A program made the translations under genes and the position numbers. A model generated the notes under the pieces. The model was not told the DNA's origin, made no database searches, and saw only the letters and a list, made by a program, of their open reading frames with translations. From Prevotella sp. UBA6429 (GTDB lineage: Bacteria; Bacteroidota; Bacteroidia; Bacteroidales; Bacteroidaceae), in contig DJOV01000127.1 in NCBI GenBank assembly GCA_002437285.1, positions 1 to 18,381 on the forward strand: DNA of 18,381 nt, given 5' to 3'. Positions 15,603 to 18,381 of the stretch are shown piece by piece (within the stretch, counting starts at the first letter, position 1; the number at the start of each line of letters is the position of its first letter).

Positions 15603-16930
15603 GCCTCTCCGTATAAGTCAAACTCGTCGTTGCCCGTGATCTTCACCTGGTAGTAGTGTCCTGTGCGCAGGGTGCGCCCCTCGACGGGTATGAGCACCTC
15701 CGGGTCGACCTCTGGCGAGCAGCTCTCGGTGCGTCCCACATAGTAGTTGCCCTCCTTGCGGTCGATGACCACCAGCTGCGTGGAGCCAACCTTGGCCGCC
15801 TCCACCTCGTCGCTGATGCCCTGCTGCAGGGCCATGAGCTCGTCGAGGCGTCGCTGCTTGACGTCGGCCGGCACGTCGTCGTCATAGTGCTGTTGCGAGT
15901 AGGTGCCCTCCTCCTCCGAGTAGGCGAAGGCACCCATCCGCTCGAAGCGCTGGGTGCGCACAAAGTCCATGAGCTCCTGGAAGTCGGCGTCGGTCTCTCC
16001 GGGGAATCCCACCATGAGCGTGGTGCGCAGGGTGATGCCCGGCACGCGCTCGCGGATGGTGCGTATGAGGTCGAGCGTCTCGGCCTTGGTCACATGGCGG
16101 TGCATGCGCTGGAGCACGTGGTCGGAGATGTGCTGCAGGGCGATGTCGAGATACTTGCAGACGTTGTCGCGCTCGCGCATCACGTCGAGCAGCTCCAGCG
16201 GGAACTGGTTGGGGTAGGCGTAGTGGAGCCTGATCCAGCGCACGCCCTTGATGTCGGCCATGCGGTCGATGAGCTCGGCGATACGCGTGTGGCCATAGAG
16301 GTCGGTGCCGTAGTAGGTGAGCTCCTGCTCGATGACCTGAAACTCGCTGACACCCTCGGCCACCAGTTCGCGCACCTCGTCGAGGATCTCCTCCATGGGG
16401 CGCGACACATGCCGGCCTGTGATGAGCGGTATGGCGCAGTAGGCGCAGTGGCGGTCGCAGCCCTCGGCAATCTTGACGTAGGCGTAGTGGGAGGGCGTGG
16501 TCAGCTTGCGCCGGCTGTTGGCGTCGGTGCGCCGGCGGGTGAAGTTGTCCGCCCCCTGCCCGTTGGCGGGAGCCGGTCCCAGGTCGGTGAGCAGTTGCTT
16601 GTAGTTGAACTTGCCGTAGAACTTGTCGACCTCGGGTATCTCCGCCTCCAGCTCCTTCTGGTAACGCTGCGAGAGGCAGCCCATGACGTAGAGCTTGCTG
16701 AGGCGGCCCTCGGTCTTGGCCTGCACAAACTCGAGGATGGTGTTGATGCTCTCCTCGCGTGCGCTCTCGATGAATCCACACGTGTTGATGACGGCTATCT
16801 CGCCCTGCGGGCGCTTGGCGTCGTGCACGCAGTGGTAGCCTTGGCTTTCAAACTGGCGCATGAGCTGCTCGGAGTCGACAAGGTTCTTCGAGCAGCCCAT
16901 GGTGATGATGTCTATCTGGTTTTTCTTCAC
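15599..16930 (-). CDS. rimO: Ribosomal protein S12 methylthiotransferase RimO
   Basis: 443 aa, usual length. N-terminal UPF0004 domain with cluster ligands C13 (MGCSKNLVDSE), C51 (NTCGFI) and C85 (MGCLSQRY). The radical-SAM core has C158, C162 and C165 in EGCDRHCAYCAIPLITG, binding the second [4Fe-4S] cluster and S-adenosylmethionine. A TRAM domain occupies roughly the last 65 residues. The GCSKNLVDSE signature separates RimO from the tRNA enzyme MiaB. It adds a methylthio group to an aspartate of ribosomal protein S12. It starts 9 bases after ftsY and overlaps the HU gene by four bases. Confidence 0.95.
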   Translation of the reverse strand: MKKNQIDIITMGCSKNLVDSEQLMRQFESQGYHCVHDAKRPQGEIAVINTCGFIESAREESINTILEFVQAKTEGRLSKLYVMGCLSQRYQKELEAEIPEVDKFYGKFNYKQLLTDLGPAPANGQGADNFTRRRTDANSRRKLTTPSHYAYVKIAEGCDRHCAYCAIPLITGRHVSRPMEEILDEVRELVAEGVSEFQVIEQELTYYGTDLYGHTRIAELIDRMADIKGVRWIRLHYAYPNQFPLELLDVMRERDNVCKYLDIALQHISDHVLQRMHRHVTKAETLDLIRTIRERVPGITLRTTLMVGFPGETDADFQELMDFVRTQRFERMGAFAYSEEEGTYSQQHYDDDVPADVKQRRLDELMALQQGISDEVEAAKVGSTQLVVIDRKEGNYYVGRTESCSPEVDPEVLIPVEGRTLRTGHYYQVKITGNDEFDLYGEA

Positions 16931-16939
16931 AATCGATGG

Positions 16940-17887
16940 TTAGAATAACGAGTCCACAAATTCCTTCTTGTTGAAGAGCTGGAGGTCTTCCATCTTCTCT
17001 CCCAGCCCGATGTACTTCACGGGCACCTTGAGCTGGTCGCTGATGCCGATGACCACGCCGCCCTTGGCCGTCCCGTCGAGCTTGGTGATGGCGAGCGAGG
17101 TGATGTTGGTGACGGCCGAGAACTCCTTGGCCTGCTCGAAGGCGTTCTGGCCGGTGGAGCCGTCGAGCACGAGCATCACCTCATCGGGAGCCGTGGGCAC
17201 GACCTTCTTCATGACATCCTTGATCTTCTTCAGCTCGTTCATCAGACCCACCTTGTTGTGCAGTCGTCCGGCCGTGTCGATGAGCACCACGTCGGCGCCG
17301 TTGGCCTGTGCGCTCTGCAGCGTGTCGAAGGCCACACTGGCAGGGTCGGCTCCCATCTGCTGCTTCACCACGGGCACGCCCACGCGGTCGCCCCAGATCT
17401 GTATCTGCTCCACGGCGGCAGCGCGGAAGGTGTCGGCAGCGCCGAGATAGACCTTCTTGCCCGCCTGCTTAAACTGCCATGCGAGCTTGCCGATGGTGGT
17501 GGTCTTGCCCACGCCGTTGACGCCCACCACGAGGATCACGTAGGGCTTGTGGTCGGTCGGCAGGTCCCATCCCGACTCGTCGGAGGCGTTGTTCTCGGTG
17601 AGCAGGCCCGCGATCTCCTCCTTTAGGATGCGGTTGAGCTCCGATGTGGAGACATACTTGTCGCGTGCCACGCGCTCCTCGATGCGCTTGATGATCTTGA
17701 GTGTCGTGTCGACGCCCACGTCAGAAGTGATGAGCACCTCCTCCAGGTTGTCGAGCACGTCATCGTCAACTTTCGACTTGCCGGCGATGGCGCGGCTGAT
17801 CTTGGTGAAGACGCTCTGCTTGGTTTTCTCCAAACCCTGGTCGAGGGTCTCTTTCTTTTTCTTGCTGAATAATCCGAATATTCCCAT
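16940..17887 (-). CDS. ftsY: Signal recognition particle receptor FtsY
   Basis: 315 aa from MGIFGLFSKKKK at 17887; a longer frame to 17962 is rejected because it would run through the promoter box. The short basic N-terminus lacks the long acidic A domain of the E. coli protein, as is usual outside proteobacteria. The four-helix N domain (about 20-95) is followed by the G domain: GVNGVGKTTTIGKLA (122-136), DTFRAAAVEQ (152-161), DTAGR (204-208) and TKLDGTAKGG (268-277). It docks the SRP-ribosome complex at the inner membrane. First gene of the ftsY - rimO - HU - HU-fusion cluster. Confidence 0.95.
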   Translation of the reverse strand: MGIFGLFSKKKKETLDQGLEKTKQSVFTKISRAIAGKSKVDDDVLDNLEEVLITSDVGVDTTLKIIKRIEERVARDKYVSTSELNRILKEEIAGLLTENNASDESGWDLPTDHKPYVILVVGVNGVGKTTTIGKLAWQFKQAGKKVYLGAADTFRAAAVEQIQIWGDRVGVPVVKQQMGADPASVAFDTLQSAQANGADVVLIDTAGRLHNKVGLMNELKKIKDVMKKVVPTAPDEVMLVLDGSTGQNAFEQAKEFSAVTNITSLAITKLDGTAKGGVVIGISDQLKVPVKYIGLGEKMEDLQLFNKKEFVDSLF

Positions 17888-17920
17888 GTTGATGAATTGG
17901 TGTGAGCTACTATTGTTTTG

Positions 17921-17951
17921 CAAAGATAACAAAAAAACACGGATGACGCAA
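17921..17951 (-). promoter_or_regulatory. Promoter of the ftsY cluster
   Basis: On the minus strand TTG (complement of 17949-17951), 20 bases, then TATCTTTG (complement of 17921-17928). Full consensus, with the ATG about 27 bases past the predicted start. Confidence 0.8.
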
Positions 17952-18038
17952 TTTCGTGCCACCTTTTATATTTTTATTTCGTGCATATACGGGGTTCGTC
18001 GGGGATTTGGAGTGATGGGCATCTTGCTTCGGGCTTGA

Positions 18039-18229
18039 GGTGGGTTCTATAAATTACCACCCCTTAGGTAACAAGTCACAGTAGGGGTTATGTTTTGCCA
18101 TCTTTTGGCCTCTTTTTGGTTCATAGCGCCAGTTCGTTCGGTCATATAGCCCGCGCGTCCCTCACTCACTGACGCTATGACCTCAAAAAGAGCCACAAAA
18201 TCTGACAAAGCTAATTAATAGAACCCACC
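18039..18229. mobile_element. MITE-like element, copy 3 (191 bp), inverted relative to copy 1
   Basis: GGTGGGTTCTATAAATTA at the left end and TTAATAGAACCCACC at the right (one change in the inverted repeat), flanked by TTGA on both sides (18035-18038 and 18230-18233), a clean 4-bp target duplication. It matches the reverse complement of 2618-2809 over its whole length with only about a dozen differences by eye. No coding capacity. Confidence 0.88.
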
Positions 18230-18230
18230 T

Positions 18231-18381
18231 TGAATGTAAACCGATATTAACCCCAGGGGTGTGGGAAGCCCTGACGAGAGCCGCCTTCCCACACCCCTGG
18301 CCATAAACCGGATGAAACCGCTCACGCATGCATGGTTCAATCGTACAGCAACGGCCTGGGCACACTGATATAGAATAGATT
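18231..18381. repeat. Family B palindromic repeat, copy 2 (internally deleted, cut by window end)
   Basis: Matches 1505-1732 in the same orientation. The arms CCAGGGGTGTGGGAAG (18253-18268) and CTTCCCACACCCCTGG (18285-18300) are perfect here, but the roughly 90 bases of inner palindrome present in copy 1 are replaced by a 16-base loop. It begins at the right-hand target duplication of MITE copy 3. Confidence 0.75.

Noticed and set aside
15656..16948. 430-codon open frame on the plus strand
   Set aside because: Antisense shadow of rimO, whose iron-sulphur motifs are intact on the other strand.

Overview
The window looks like a chromosomal segment of a Bacteroidales bacterium, most likely of the Prevotella group. 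The evidence is the Bacteroidetes-type promoters (TTG or TTTG, 20 bases, then TAnnTTTG) upstream of most transcription units, a bacteroidetes-style omega subunit, a DUF4293 protein, a secreted protein ending in a Prevotella-like YYTLDGK...GLNIVKMSDG tail, and fairly GC-rich coding DNA between AT-rich intergenic stretches. The genus is inferred.

Layout. Positions 1-330 hold short repeats. A secreted protein (334-1221, minus) and a small lytic transglycosylase (2090-2536, plus) flank an 870-base intergenic stretch with a long palindromic repeat and a structured leader. After a MITE-like element (2618-2809) comes the minus-strand set bamD - rpoZ/omega - DUF4293 (4533-2856). Then there is an 0.8 kb array of five roughly 156-bp palindromic repeats (4661-5466). 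Next is the leucine operon, read leftwards: leuA, leuC, leuD, a second LeuA/CimA-family synthase, leuB (11744-5557). It has its own promoter, an Ile/Leu/Val-rich leader peptide and a terminator/antiterminator pair, which together form a classical attenuator. dnaB (13687-12161) follows with its own terminator. A second minus-strand cluster, ftsY - rimO - HU - HU/membrane/LysM-like fusion (17887-13860), fills the rest. The right end carries an inverted copy of the 2.6 kb MITE and a second, deleted copy of the 1.5 kb palindromic repeat.

How the genes work together. LeuA makes 2-isopropylmalate, LeuCD isomerises it and LeuB oxidises it. The second synthase probably makes citramalate, so the same LeuCD and LeuB could supply 2-oxobutyrate for isoleucine, which fits the isoleucine-rich leader peptide. 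bamD and ftsY serve envelope protein assembly and membrane targeting. rpoZ, dnaB, rimO and HU are core information-processing genes.

Most unusual items: the complete branched-chain attenuator; a predicted HU-domain DNA-binding protein tethered to the inner membrane with a periplasmic LysM-like end; a three-member MITE family with 4-bp target duplications; and the palindromic repeat array. Homology calls are made by eye, without database searches.
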